From an uncultured Acidobacteriia bacterium (GTDB lineage Bacteria > Acidobacteriota > Terriglobia > Bryobacterales > Bryobacteraceae), in assembly GCA_903851195.1 (NCBI GenBank), contig CAINNJ010000032.1, forward strand, positions 1 through 64,000: a stretch of 64,000 nt of DNA, given 5' to 3'. The notes under the pieces were generated by a model that worked only from the letters and a program-made list of their open reading frames with translations, did not search any database and was not told where the DNA came from. Shown one piece after another: positions 6,201-16,237 of the stretch. The position numbers were made by a program, and so were the translations under genes. Within the stretch, counting starts at the first letter, position 1. Every line of letters begins with the position of its first letter.

Positions 6201-9153
6201 ATGCTCACTGGTCTCCGGCCTTCATACCTCGCCGCGCTCCTCCTGCTCGCCTTTTCCTCTCTCCTCCCCGCCCAATCCGACGCCGGAGCCACGCTGAACG
6301 GCGCCATCCTCGACCCGAGCGGCAGTTCGGTTCCCGCCGCCAAAATTACCGTTCGCGGCACTGCTACAGGTTTCACCCGTGTCGCGCAATCCACCGCAGC
6401 CGGCCTGTACAGCTTCAATCGCCTTCCGGTCGGAGAGTACGAACTGAAGGTCGAGGCTGCCGGGTTCAAAACCTTCACGCAAAAGGGAATTACGCTCACG
6501 ATCGGCTCCACCGCAACCATCGACCTGAAACTGGAAGTCGGCGTGGCGTCCGAAACCCTGTCGGTCACCAGCGACGCGCCGGTGGTCGAGACCAGCACCT
6601 CCACCGCCGCGAGCACGGTGGACGAACAATCGATCGTCGGTCTCCCGGTAAATGGCCGGAACTTCATCGATTTTACGGTGCTGACGCCAGGCGTCGTTCG
6701 CGATCCCACCCGCGGCGGCGACCTGTCCTTCGGCGGGCAGCGCGGCACCAACAACTCCCTCCTGGTCGACGGCGGCGACGCCAACAATCTGTTTTATGGC
6801 CAGGCCACCGGCCGCACCGGCTTCCGCCCCTACGCCTTCAGCGAAGACGCCGTGCTGGAATTTCAGGTCAACACCAGTTCCTTTCCGGCGGAAGTCGGAC
6901 GCGCCAGCGGCGGCGTCATCAACGTGGTTACCCGCAGCGGCAGCAACGCGGTGCACGGCACCGCTTTCGAGTTCTTTCGCGATAAAGGCCTGAACGCGAA
7001 CACATTCATCAATAATCGGACCGGCGCCAGAAGGAATCCCTATCACTTTAATCAGTTCGGCGGCACCGTTGGCGGGCCGGTCGTCAAAGACAAACTCTTC
7101 TTCTTCCTGAGCTATGACGGACAGAGAAACGCGCAGTCTCAGATCGTCGCCCCGAATACTCCGGTGCCCGCCAGCCTGCTGAATACCTTCGGAAAATATC
7201 TGACGCCTTATCTGATCGGACTCAATAACAATGTCGGACTGGTGAAAGCGGACTGGAACGCGTCCGCAAAAGACCGGATCTCCGTGCGCTACAATCTCAG
7301 CCGCTACACGGGCGTCAATCAGGAATCTTTCGGCACCAATGTGGCGGAGGAGCACTCCGGCAACAACGAAGTGAACACGGACAATCTCGCGGCGTCGTGG
7401 ACCCACACTGTCGGCGCGAACAGTCTGATCGAGGCGCGTTTCAATTATCTGCAGGACAAGGAACCGGGCTACGCGAACACGACGGGACCGGAGGTTAACA
7501 TCATTAACGGAGTTACCTTCGGCGCCAACAACTTCAGTCCGCGATTTACCAACGGCTCCTCTTACCAGCCGGTCGCGACGTGGACTTACGTGCACGACCG
7601 CCACACCCTGAAAGCCGGCATCGACTTCAATTTCGTGCGCGAGGGAAACTATTTTCCGGGCTTTTTCGCCGGCGGTTACACCTATAACAGCTATGCCGAT
7701 TTTGTGAACAATAATCCGGCCAGTTTCCGTCAGGCTTTCCCCGGCGCGGGAACTTCATTTCCCATCAGCCATCCCGACGTGAACGAATACGCCGTGTTCG
7801 CGCAGGACGCCTGGCGAATCACCGACCGCCTCACCCTGAACTACGGTCTGCGCTTCGATAAGTTCGGCTACCGTCAGCCCACCTACCGCAATCCCAATCC
7901 GCAACTGCTGGCCGCCGGTCTGTTCACGGACCGTATCCAGACCGAGGACCGCAATTTCGGCCCGCGTTTCGGCTTTGCATGGCGCGCCGGCAAAGGAGAC
8001 GCCGTCGTGATTCGCGGCGGTTACGGCGTGTATTATTCCCGCACTCCTGGTCTGCTGCTGAGCACCGCAATCCTGAACAACGGCTTCGCCTCGCAGACAT
8101 ACCTCATCACAAGCAACCTGCCTGTCTATCCCAACGTTCTGAAGTCAGCGCCTGGTCCGGGCAGCCCGCCGGACATCTACGTCGCCGACCCGAATTTCAG
8201 CACGGGCCGCACACAGCAGTTCAGCGCCCAGGTCGAAGTGGCGGTGGGGAAACAATCGAGCGTCACAATCGGCTATCTGGGCGTCAACGGCACTCATCTG
8301 ACCAGGACGCGCGATATCAATCTGTTTCCGTCGGTCGCCACGCCGGGCTATATATGCCCCACGTCCGCGGCCTGCACCGCCGCGGACGGCACGCCGACCA
8401 CATACTACCGGCACCCGGGAGCGGGCGGCCCCTTGCGCCCGAATCCCGCCTTTGGAAGGATCTCGCTTTTCGACAGCGGCGGCAACTCTCTCTATGACGG
8501 TCTGTTCCTTCACTACCAGCGCCGTTTCGCCAACCATTTCAACGCGCAGGCTTCTTACACGTGGTCGCACGTGATCGATACGACGCCGGACGGCACATCC
8601 GTGGTGCCGGGAAATGCGGGCGACGACGCGAAAGTCGCGCAGGATACCCTTCTGCCGAACCTCGACCGCGGCCCGGGCAATTCGGACATCCGCCACCGTC
8701 TGGTGATTTCGGGAACCTGGGACATCAGCTATGCCAAAGGCAGCCCGTTGGCGCGGTCTGCTGAACAACTGGCAACTCGGGATGATCACCCAGGCGCAGT
8801 CCGGCCGGGCATTCAGCGACATCGCCACCGGGGACCCCGGGAACGACAGCAATACGGCGAACGACCGCAGCCCGGGCGTGGGCCGCAACACGCTGCGCGG
8901 GCCGGAATTTATTACGGTGGATGCGCGCATCAGCAAAGACATTCCGTTGCTGCGGGAGCGCGTCAAACTCCGCTTGATGGGCGAGTTCTTCAACCTCACC
9001 AACCGCGCCAACTTCAACGGCATACAGACCACGCGGTACACGTTCAGCACCGTCGGAGGCGTTGGCTTCTACAGGCCCACCACGAACTTCCTGGCGACGC
9101 AGACCACCTTCGACCCGCGCATCATTCAGCTGGCGGCCAAAATCGTATTCTGA
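6201..9153 (+). CDS. TonB-receptor-like outer membrane protein with carboxypeptidase-regulatory domain, frameshifted near 8754
   Basis: A signal peptide (LAALLLLAFSSLLPA) is followed by an Ig-like carboxypeptidase-regulatory domain (about residues 28-105), a plug-like region (GLPVNGRNFIDFTVLTPGVV) and a long beta-barrel. This is the large receptor class expanded in Acidobacteria, thought to import oligosaccharides or bind surface polymers. The ATG at 6201 is preferred over the in-frame TTG at 6192 because GGA lies just upstream and the leader starts cleanly. The frame that begins here leaves family-like sequence near 8754. The rest (GLLNNWQLGMI to the terminal AAKIVF) is in another frame ending at 9153. 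One inserted base or two deleted bases would explain this, either as a true pseudogene or as a sequence error. Confidence 0.85.
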
Positions 9154-9187
9154 GAGGGGACCGCGGACTTCGGTAAGCTGGCATTTG

Positions 9188-10978
9188 ATGGCTCAGGGCG
9201 CGGATCCGCGCGAAGTCTACACAGAGCGCCTGGCGAAGCGGCAGGCAACCCTCGAAAGTCTGGAACTGCGGCGGCTGCGCCTGGGTAATTTGCGGCTGCT
9301 GGTGTCCCTGGGAATCGGAGCGGCCGCCTGGTTGGCCTGGCAGGGGCGCGCCTCCGTCTGGTGGATCCTGTTTCCTCTGCTGGGTTTTGCGGCGCTGGTG
9401 GCGCAGCAGTCCCGCCTCGAGCGGCAGGCAAAATTCGCGCGGCGCGGCATCCGGTTTTACGAACAAGGGCTGGCCCGCATCGGGAATCGCTGGCAGGGCC
9501 TCGGTGAAACCGGCGAACGGTTTCTCGACGCACATCATCCGTACGCGGCCGATCTGGATATCTTCGGTCGCGGCAGCCTCTTCGAACTGCTCTCCACGGC
9601 GCGCACGCGAGGCGGCGAGGCGAAACTCGCGGCCTGGCTCAGCGCTCCGGCTTCGCTGGCGGACCTTCGGCTGCGGCAGGAGGCGGTGGACGAACTGCGG
9701 CCTCTGCTCGATCTGCGCGAACAGATCGCCGTGCTCGGCGACGACTACCGAACCGGCGTGCATCCGGATCACCTGATTGCGTGGGCGGAAACCAGCGCAC
9801 AGCCGTTCACGCGGGGCGAGCGACGGATGGCTTTCGCGCTCTCGGTCATTCAGGCGGTGTTCCTCGTCTGGTGGTTCGCAACGCAGTTTGTTGGCCTTCA
9901 GGCGGAAATCGGCGTACTTGTGGTGGGCCTGCTCGAGGGCGCCTTCACGCTGCGCTTTCGCGACCGAATCCTCGCGGTTCTGCATTCGGTCCACGACGCC
10001 TCGCACGATCTCGATTTGCTGTCGCAGATTCTGGCGGTTCTTGAGAAGCAGAACTTTCGCTCCGGGCGTCTGGCAAAACTTCGCGAAGCGATTGGCGTCC
10101 AGGGCAAGCCCGCATCGGCCAACATCGCCAGGCTGCGTCGCTGGATGGAACTGCTCGATTCCCGTGACAATGTATTCGTCCGCATCTTCGGCCCTCCGCT
10201 GCTCTGGGGCACGCAGATTGCGATGGCGGTGGAAAACTGGCGGGCCGCGCAAGGGCCTTTGGTGCGGGGCTGGCTGGATGCGGTAAGCGAAATCGAAGCG
10301 CTCTCCTCGCTTGCCAATTACGCATGGGAACACCCGGCCGATCCCTGGCCGATACTTGCGGAAGCCCGCTCACTCGAAGGCGAAGAACTCGGACATCCCC
10401 TGCTCGCCGATGAGCGCTGTGTGCGCAACAGCGTGACGCTTGGCGACCCGCTGCGGCTCATGGTGGTCAGCGGATCCAACATGTCGGGCAAAAGCACGTT
10501 GCTCCGCGCCGTGGGCATTAACGCGGTGCTGGCGCTGGCCGGCGCTCCGGTGCGCGCGAAGCGGCTGCGAATCTCACTGCTCTCCGTTGGCGCTTCCATC
10601 CGCACCATGGATTCGCTCGAAGAGGGTCACTCCCGCTTCATGGCCGAGATCCTCCGGCTGAAACAGATTCTGGAACTGCCCGCGCCCGCGCTGTTCCTTC
10701 TCGACGAACTGTTGGGCGGGACGAATTCTCACGACCGGGCCATCGGGGCCGAAGGCCTGATTCACGGACTGCTGGAACGCGGCGCGATCGGAATCACCAC
10801 CACGCATGACCTTTCCCTGGCAAGAGTGGCGGATCAACTCGGCGCGGCGGCAATCAACGTGCATTTTGAAGACCGGCTGGAAGGCGGACGGCTCGTCTTC
10901 GATTACCGGATGCGCCCCGGCGTGGTTTCGCGAAGCAATGCCCTCGATCTGATGCGGGCCGTCGGACTGAACGTCTGA
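9188..10978 (+). CDS. Membrane-anchored MutS-like ATPase
   Basis: 596 residues from the ATG at 9188; the frame is open upstream only as a shadow of the receptor gene. The C-terminal part is a MutS domain V ATPase with Walker A GSNMSGKSTLL, Walker B ALFLLDELLGGTNS and the downstream TTHDLSLA element. The N-terminal mismatch-recognition and connector domains of MutS are absent. Instead there are hydrophobic segments at about residues 35-75 (two helices) and 215-260 (two more), so the protein is probably in the inner membrane. Such short MutS relatives occur in Bacteroidetes and Acidobacteria, and their function is not established. A role in canonical mismatch repair is unlikely. MoxR follows 38 bp downstream on the same strand. 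Confidence 0.85.
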   Translation: MAQGADPREVYTERLAKRQATLESLELRRLRLGNLRLLVSLGIGAAAWLAWQGRASVWWILFPLLGFAALVAQQSRLERQAKFARRGIRFYEQGLARIGNRWQGLGETGERFLDAHHPYAADLDIFGRGSLFELLSTARTRGGEAKLAAWLSAPASLADLRLRQEAVDELRPLLDLREQIAVLGDDYRTGVHPDHLIAWAETSAQPFTRGERRMAFALSVIQAVFLVWWFATQFVGLQAEIGVLVVGLLEGAFTLRFRDRILAVLHSVHDASHDLDLLSQILAVLEKQNFRSGRLAKLREAIGVQGKPASANIARLRRWMELLDSRDNVFVRIFGPPLLWGTQIAMAVENWRAAQGPLVRGWLDAVSEIEALSSLANYAWEHPADPWPILAEARSLEGEELGHPLLADERCVRNSVTLGDPLRLMVVSGSNMSGKSTLLRAVGINAVLALAGAPVRAKRLRISLLSVGASIRTMDSLEEGHSRFMAEILRLKQILELPAPALFLLDELLGGTNSHDRAIGAEGLIHGLLERGAIGITTTHDLSLARVADQLGAAAINVHFEDRLEGGRLVFDYRMRPGVVSRSNALDLMRAVGLNV

Positions 10979-11016
10979 AACGTTGCCGGGTAAATGCGTT
11001 GTATTCTTGAAGTTGA

Positions 11017-11997
11017 ATGCCGACACACCCGGCCGCGTTCGCCACGCCGATCTCGCGGGGAAAGCTCCGGCAAATCGAACACGCCATTGAAACCAGCATC
11101 CGCGGCAAAAACGAAGCCGTGCGCATGGCTCTGGTTTGCCTGCTCGCCCGCGGCCATTTGCTGATCGAGGACGTGCCCGGCGTCGGCAAGACGACGCTGG
11201 CGCAGGCGCTCGCGCGCAGCGTGGACGGGAACTTCCACCGCCTGCAGTTCACCAGCGACATGCTCCCTTCCGACGTGCTGGGCGTCACCATCTACAACGC
11301 GCATTCCGAGCAGTTCGACTTCAAGCCCGGCCCCATCTTCACCAACTTCCTGTTGGCGGACGAAATTAACCGCACCACGCCCAAGACACAATCCGCCCTG
11401 CTCGAGGCCATGAACGAACAGCAGATTTCGGTGGAAGGAAGAACGCTGCCGCTTCCCGATCCGTTCATGGTCATCGCCACGCAGAATCCGGCGGAACACC
11501 ACGGAACGTATCCCCTGCCGGAATCCCAACTCGACCGTTTTCTGATGCGTTTGCGGATCGGCTACCCGGATCTGGCAAGCGAGCGCGAGATCATCCGGCA
11601 GCCCGAAACGCGCCACGGCGAGAGCACGCCGCAGGTCCTTTCCCGGGAAGAACTGCTGGCGATGCAGGACGCGGTGAAGCAAGTGGTCGTGGATGAAGCC
11701 ATCGTGACTTACATGCTGGCCATCGTGGAGCGCACGCGTACGCATGAGGGACTTGCGCTGGGAGTGAGCCCGCGGGGTTCCCAGGCTTTCTATCGCGCCG
11801 TGCAGGCCTACGCGGTGGTGGAAGGCAGAGGGTTTGCCGTACCCGACGATGCCAAGACTCTGGCGCCGAAGGTGTTCGGGCACCGGGTAGTTCCCGGCGC
11901 GCGGCAGGCGCTTTCCTCGCGGCGCAATGGCGCTTCAGCGGCCGCCGGCGAACGGATCATCGAAGAGATTCTGGCGGGGATCGAAGTTCCCTTTTAG
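11017..11997 (+). CDS. MoxR-family AAA+ ATPase
   Basis: 326 residues. The AAA+ module has Walker A GVGKTTLAQALA, Walker B LLADEINRT, sensor-1 region IATQNPAE and the MoxR-specific ESQLDRFLMR, followed by the lid domain. MoxR proteins act as chaperones for maturation of metal-dependent or VWA-domain partners. The usual DUF58/VWA partner genes are not directly downstream here. The nearest VWA genes in the window are at about 49.5 and 59 kb. The last 41 bp overlap the convergent lnt gene. Confidence 0.93.
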   Translation: MPTHPAAFATPISRGKLRQIEHAIETSIRGKNEAVRMALVCLLARGHLLIEDVPGVGKTTLAQALARSVDGNFHRLQFTSDMLPSDVLGVTIYNAHSEQFDFKPGPIFTNFLLADEINRTTPKTQSALLEAMNEQQISVEGRTLPLPDPFMVIATQNPAEHHGTYPLPESQLDRFLMRLRIGYPDLASEREIIRQPETRHGESTPQVLSREELLAMQDAVKQVVVDEAIVTYMLAIVERTRTHEGLALGVSPRGSQAFYRAVQAYAVVEGRGFAVPDDAKTLAPKVFGHRVVPGARQALSSRRNGASAAAGERIIEEILAGIEVPF

Positions 11998-13486
11998 AAC
12001 CGGCCGAGTAGACCGGAATCATCGAAAGCGCCAGACCGCCGGCGGTGAGCAGTACGCACAAGGCCACGAACCAGTCCCCATAACGCGTATAGAAGGTCAG
12101 ATCCTTGCGATACGAGTAGGGCATCCGGGCGGCCGTTTCAATGAACTCGGGCGCGGTCCGGACCACTCTGCCGGCCGGATCGATCACGGCGGAAACGCCG
12201 TCGTTGGTGGCGCGAACAATCCACCGGCGATTCTCCGCGGCCCGCATGCGCACAATCCGCAAATGCTGGTACCGCGCCTGGCTCTTGCCGAACCAGCTGT
12301 CGTTCGAGATATTGAAAAGCGCCTCCGCGCCGCCCGCCACGAACTTCCGGATAAAGCCGGGGAAGACCGATTCATAGCAGATGAAGCTGCCGACACGGTG
12401 CTGGTCCACCGTGGAAACAACCACCGTTCCGCCGGCTTCGAAATCGCCCGCTTCAGTGGAGATTTTTTGGGTAAGCGCACCCAGTGGCCAGGGCACGAAC
12501 TCGCCAAACGGCACCAGTTTGACCTTGTCATAGCGACTGATCACGGCGCCCTCCGGCCCGACCAAAAGAGCGGAATTCAGGGGTACGCGCTCGGCCGTTC
12601 GTCCGACGGCGCCGGTGAGAACTCCGGCATGGGCGGCTTTGGCAAGTTCCGAAACGAGTGACACGAAGCGAGGGTCATCCGAGTAAAAGGGCCCGGGCAT
12701 CTCCGGCCAGACAATCATGTCGGTGTTGCGGCTGCGGTCAGACACAGGCGAGAACGAGAGCAGCGCGAGCTCTTTCTCGGTTCGCAACTGGAGTTCCGGG
12801 CTCCAGACCGTTTCATCATCGATGTTGGGCTGCACCACCATTGCGGTCTTATCGCCGCGTTGGGGCGCCGGGAGGTCCGGCAGCACATACAGGCAAAGCA
12901 AAAGCAACAGCCAGGCGCTCGCCAGGCGCTGGCGGCGCAGAATGATTACCGCGATTACCGCCGACATCAGCGCGAAAACAAAGGAAAGTCCCCAGACGCC
13001 CGTGAACGGCGCGAGGCGGAGCAGCAGCGACATATCGCCGCCTGCATTGCCCAGGTTCAGCCATTCGAAACCGCTCCACGTATTCGTCCACTCCAGCGCA
13101 ACCCAGAGCGCCGCGATGGCCGCGGGCGCCAGCCAGCGTGTCCGCAGGAGCGTTCCTGCCAGCAGGGCGAACAGACCCATGTGAATCGCTTTGGCGAGGC
13201 AAAACAGGATGAGCAGCAGCCATGCGGCGACCTCTCCGACGCCCGCGTGGTGCGCGAGCGTCCACTGAATCCAGTTGCACAAGCCGAACCACCAGACGAC
13301 TCCGCAAGCGTAGCCGAGCAGGAACCGGCGCCACACGCCTGGTTCGCGCGCACAGGCGATCAGCAGCGGCGTCAACGCCAGCGGAGACAGCCAGACCAGA
13401 TTGAATCCGGGAAACAGGACGATCAGCAGCGCCGCACTGCTCAGCGCCAGCAGCCAGTTCGTCAGGGCGCGGATATTGAGAATCAA
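11957..13486 (-). CDS. lnt: Apolipoprotein N-acyltransferase
   Basis: 509 residues. The N-terminal half has six or so membrane helices (WLLALSSAALLIVLFPGFNLVWL and following). The C-terminal half is a nitrilase-fold domain with the Glu-Lys-Cys type residues in PFGEFVPW, RYDKVKLVPFGE and ICYESVFP. Lnt adds the third acyl chain to periplasmic-face lipoproteins, completing their maturation for Lol export. The start is a TTG overlapping the TGA of lipA (TTGA), so translation is probably coupled to lipA. The 3' end overlaps moxR by 41 bp in the convergent direction. Confidence 0.93.
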   Translation of the reverse strand: MILNIRALTNWLLALSSAALLIVLFPGFNLVWLSPLALTPLLIACAREPGVWRRFLLGYACGVVWWFGLCNWIQWTLAHHAGVGEVAAWLLLILFCLAKAIHMGLFALLAGTLLRTRWLAPAAIAALWVALEWTNTWSGFEWLNLGNAGGDMSLLLRLAPFTGVWGLSFVFALMSAVIAVIILRRQRLASAWLLLLLCLYVLPDLPAPQRGDKTAMVVQPNIDDETVWSPELQLRTEKELALLSFSPVSDRSRNTDMIVWPEMPGPFYSDDPRFVSLVSELAKAAHAGVLTGAVGRTAERVPLNSALLVGPEGAVISRYDKVKLVPFGEFVPWPLGALTQKISTEAGDFEAGGTVVVSTVDQHRVGSFICYESVFPGFIRKFVAGGAEALFNISNDSWFGKSQARYQHLRIVRMRAAENRRWIVRATNDGVSAVIDPAGRVVRTAPEFIETAARMPYSYRKDLTFYTRYGDWFVALCVLLTAGGLALSMIPVYSAGSKRELRSPPESLR

Positions 13487-14478
13487 GCCTGAGAAGCTCG
13501 GGAGCCGCCGGACACGGCGCCATGAGTCGGTGGAGCCACCCGTCCAGCCGTGTCCGGCGGCTGAAACCCGAGCGGTTCCCCAAGAGCCTGCTCGCTCACC
13601 AGGTCCGCCATATAAGAACTGCGCACCAGTGGCCCGCTGAAAACCATCTTGAAGCCGATGGAAAGCCCGAACGCCTGATAATGCGCGAACTGCTCCGGCG
13701 TGGCATAAGCGGCCACCTGCAGGTTTCTGCGCGTGGGCTGCAGATATTGGCCGATCGTGGCAACGTCGACATCCTGCGCCCGCAAATCGCGCAGCAGTTG
13801 CTCCACTTCTTCCGTGGTTTCTCCCAGACCCACCATGAAGCCCGACTTCGTCAGCACGTCCGGGCGATGCGCGCGCGCGAACCGGAGCACATCGAGAGAC
13901 TGCTGGTATTTCGCCTGCGGTCGAACGCGCCGATACAGGCGCGGCACGGTCTCCATATTGTGGTTAAACACGTGAGGCATGGCGTCGAGAACTCGCGCGA
14001 CGGCATCCATGTTGCCTTCGAAATCCGGCGTCAGCACTTCCACGCGGGCTTCCGGCAAAGCGCGGGTCACCTCGCGAACCGTTTCCGCGAAATGGAACGA
14101 ACCGCCGTCCTCCAGATCGTCCCGGTTCACGCTGGTGATCACCACATAGCGAAGTTTCATCTCCGCAGCCATGCGGGCGACATTGGCCGGTTCCGCCGGA
14201 TCGAGCCGCATGTCGTGCAGCCGCGGGCTGCCCTTGGGCACGGAGCAGAAGCCGCAGCCGCGCGTGCAGAGATTGCCCAGAATCATGAAGGTCGCCGCCC
14301 CGCGGTGGAAGCACTCATGAATATTTGGACAGCGCGCCGACTCGCAGACCGTGTGCAGGTTCAATGTGCGCAGGCCGGACTTCAGCTTGTTCAGCGATTC
14401 GAAATGCGTGGCGGGACGGCGGGCCCACTCGGGAAGCCGAGGGCGCGGCGGCTGGATCTGAACCAGGGGTGTACTCAT
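13483..14478 (-). CDS. lipA: Lipoyl synthase (radical SAM)
   Basis: 331 residues. The auxiliary cluster motif CESARCPNIHEC and the radical-SAM motif CTRGCGFC are both present, and the conserved RSSY near the C-terminus supplies the serine ligand of the auxiliary cluster. LipA inserts two sulfurs into protein-bound octanoyl groups to form the lipoyl cofactor of 2-oxoacid dehydrogenases and the glycine cleavage system. Its ATG overlaps the TGA of the upstream SPOR gene (ATGA), and its stop overlaps the lnt start, so the three genes form a translationally coupled operon. lipB is not in the window. Confidence 0.96.
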   Translation of the reverse strand: MSTPLVQIQPPRPRLPEWARRPATHFESLNKLKSGLRTLNLHTVCESARCPNIHECFHRGAATFMILGNLCTRGCGFCSVPKGSPRLHDMRLDPAEPANVARMAAEMKLRYVVITSVNRDDLEDGGSFHFAETVREVTRALPEARVEVLTPDFEGNMDAVARVLDAMPHVFNHNMETVPRLYRRVRPQAKYQQSLDVLRFARAHRPDVLTKSGFMVGLGETTEEVEQLLRDLRAQDVDVATIGQYLQPTRRNLQVAAYATPEQFAHYQAFGLSIGFKMVFSGPLVRSSYMADLVSEQALGEPLGFQPPDTAGRVAPPTHGAVSGGSRASQA

Positions 14479-15152
14479 TGTTTTTGCACGAACGCGCTGC
14501 CAAAGCCAATGCTCTTCAGTCTCGCCTTGGCATCGGCGAGCTGTGAGGTCTGTCGATAAGGTCCCACGAGGACACGGTAGAGGCCGTCCTTTGAACTGGT
14601 CGCCAGAATCGTCGGGAAGCTTTGCTCCCGCAGCGTTTTCACAACGCCATCAGCATCAAGGCGGGGCAGCGCGGTGACCTGCAGATAAGAGGCGCCGGGC
14701 TCCGGTGTGGAAACAGTTGTGATTCCGGTGGAAACAGGCCGAACCGGTTTCGCGGCTTCGGCAGGCGCGACCGGAGCCGGCGGCGGATCGGAACGGGCGG
14801 CCGCTGGCGCCGTATCGAGCGCGGGCCTGGTATCCACACCCGAACCGGCTCCGGGAAGGCCCGCGGGAGTTCCGGTGCCGGACTCCGCAGGCGATGGCCG
14901 GTCCGGCGCGGGCGTCTCTGTTTCGGGCTGTGCCGCCGCCGTTTCGCGCGGCGGTTCCGGCTGTTGCCGCTGCCCGCTCTGCAGCGCAACCGTTCCCCCG
15001 CCATCGGCCGCCAAAGATGTTCTGGTGGAATTCCTGCCGATCATGTAACCCATGGCGAAGAACACTCCGCAGAGTGCCACCACCACAAAAAAAAGACTGA
15101 TGAGCTGCTTGTTTCCGATCACCAGTTCTCTGTCGCCGCCAGTAGCCGCCAT
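14475..15152 (-). CDS. Single-pass membrane protein with C-terminal SPOR domain
   Basis: 225 residues from the ATG at 15152. The longer open frame upstream is not conserved-looking. It has a short cytoplasmic start, one membrane helix at about 18-38 (SLFFVVVALCGVFFAMGYMI), a Pro/Ala/Glu-rich periplasmic linker to about residue 145, and a SPOR domain (SYLQVTALPRLDADGVVKTL onward, with YRVLVGPY). SPOR domains bind denuded glycan strands at the septum, so a division or cell-wall role is likely. It is the first gene of the coupled SPOR-lipA-lnt unit. Confidence 0.85.
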   Translation of the reverse strand: MAATGGDRELVIGNKQLISLFFVVVALCGVFFAMGYMIGRNSTRTSLAADGGGTVALQSGQRQQPEPPRETAAAQPETETPAPDRPSPAESGTGTPAGLPGAGSGVDTRPALDTAPAAARSDPPPAPVAPAEAAKPVRPVSTGITTVSTPEPGASYLQVTALPRLDADGVVKTLREQSFPTILATSSKDGLYRVLVGPYRQTSQLADAKARLKSIGFGSAFVQKQ

Positions 15153-15210
15153 GTTGAAGATCTGCCCGCCTCGCGCTGCGTGGATTGGTGCGGAATCGAT
15201 CCGTCCCTTC

Positions 15211-15738
15211 TCAGGATAACGTTGCTTTTGCGATCCGGACCAGTTTGTTGCGGCGTGCCCGGATCGCCGCGCAGTAAAGCAGGCTGGTGACAAGGCCGAA
15301 TGGAATCCCCGTCGCACTCGCCATGGCGGGGTGGACCCGCGCGGAAGCAGAGGGTGAAAGCAGCGTCAACTCGCCGGCGACCACACAAGCGGCAGCGGCG
15401 CAGGCGAGGATGGCGCAGATTCGGTATCTCCTGGCAGCCACAAATCTCGCCTGCCAGACAATGAGCACCGCGGCCGTGAACAACCATACCGCCGCGTCCC
15501 GCCGCCACGTAAACCTGCTCAGCGCCGAGACGCTGAGCAGCGCGACCACCGAGCCCGTGACTCCCGGCACAACCGCGCCAGGCAACAGAAATTCGGCGTA
15601 GATACCGAAGGCGCCAAGAACGAAAAGGAGAACGGCCAGATCGGGCTGTAAGCCGTTGGGGAACGACTGGAAAAAGAGAATGGCAAGCGCGGAGAGAATC
15701 GTTGCGGAACCAACCCGGAGCCACATGTCTGACACCAC
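15211..15738 (-). CDS. NfeD-like integral membrane protein
   Basis: 175 residues with four to five hydrophobic helices. The segment GAFGIYAEFLLPGAVVPGVTG resembles the membrane core of NfeD proteins, which often partner with membrane serine proteases and stomatins. The soluble OB-fold of NfeD is missing and the protein is short, so this could be a remnant or a divergent membrane-only version. Start candidates are tandem GTG codons at 15738/15735 or an ATG at 15726; the last would give 171 residues. It precedes the SPOR gene on the same strand by about 58 bp. Confidence 0.65.
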   Translation of the reverse strand: MVSDMWLRVGSATILSALAILFFQSFPNGLQPDLAVLLFVLGAFGIYAEFLLPGAVVPGVTGSVVALLSVSALSRFTWRRDAAVWLFTAAVLIVWQARFVAARRYRICAILACAAAACVVAGELTLLSPSASARVHPAMASATGIPFGLVTSLLYCAAIRARRNKLVRIAKATLS

Positions 15739-15854
15739 TATAGCTTCGCTGAAACAGGGTCAAAGAGTACGATTTGACCACCGGGCTTATCAGCCCAATA
15801 AAACGTTTTTTCGTGAAAATGTAATATGCCGAGGTTATACTAAGTGGGTAAGTT

Positions 15855-16205
15855 ATGGCTACAAAGCGATCCGCAACAAAGAAAACAAGCAACACCGTAG
15901 TTGAGAAAGCTGCTGCAGGCGCGAGTTCCGCGCGTGCCGCAAAACCGGCAACTTCGCGTGTGAAAACCGTGAAACACAGTAAGGCAGCAGCGTCCGCGGC
16001 AGAACCGATTGCCGTGATGGATTCCGTTCCCGCGGCACCCGTTGCCACGGTACGGGCGACATCCAAAGTGACGGAAGATCCACAGGCCGTGATTGCGCAA
16101 ATCGCCTATGGATATTGGGTGGAACGCGGTTATCAGGGCGTTAATCAGGCCGACGACTGGTTCCGCGCCGAAGCGGAATACCGGCAGCGCGCCGCGGCGC
16201 GTTAG
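15855..16205 (+). CDS. DUF2934 protein with Lys/Ala-rich N-terminal tail
   Basis: 116 residues. The C-terminal 40 residues (IAYGYWVERGYQGVNQADDW) form the short helical DUF2934 motif, frequent in Acidobacteria and some Proteobacteria and without established function. The first 50 residues are rich in Lys, Ala, Ser and Thr (ATKRSATKKTSNTVV), like the tails of bacterial H1-type DNA-binding proteins, and probably disordered. Possible -10 elements are TAATAT at 15822-15827 and TATACT at 15836-15841. It stands alone, divergent from the NfeD-like gene. Confidence 0.8.
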   Translation: MATKRSATKKTSNTVVEKAAAGASSARAAKPATSRVKTVKHSKAAASAAEPIAVMDSVPAAPVATVRATSKVTEDPQAVIAQIAYGYWVERGYQGVNQADDWFRAEAEYRQRAAAR

Positions 16206-16237
16206 TCGCCCGCGCCTCTACTTTTTTTGAAGAGCAC

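Noticed and set aside
6222-7604. A 460-residue minus-strand ORF in the receptor gene
   Set aside because: Antisense to receptor sequence with signal peptide, regulatory domain and barrel motifs; no independent support.
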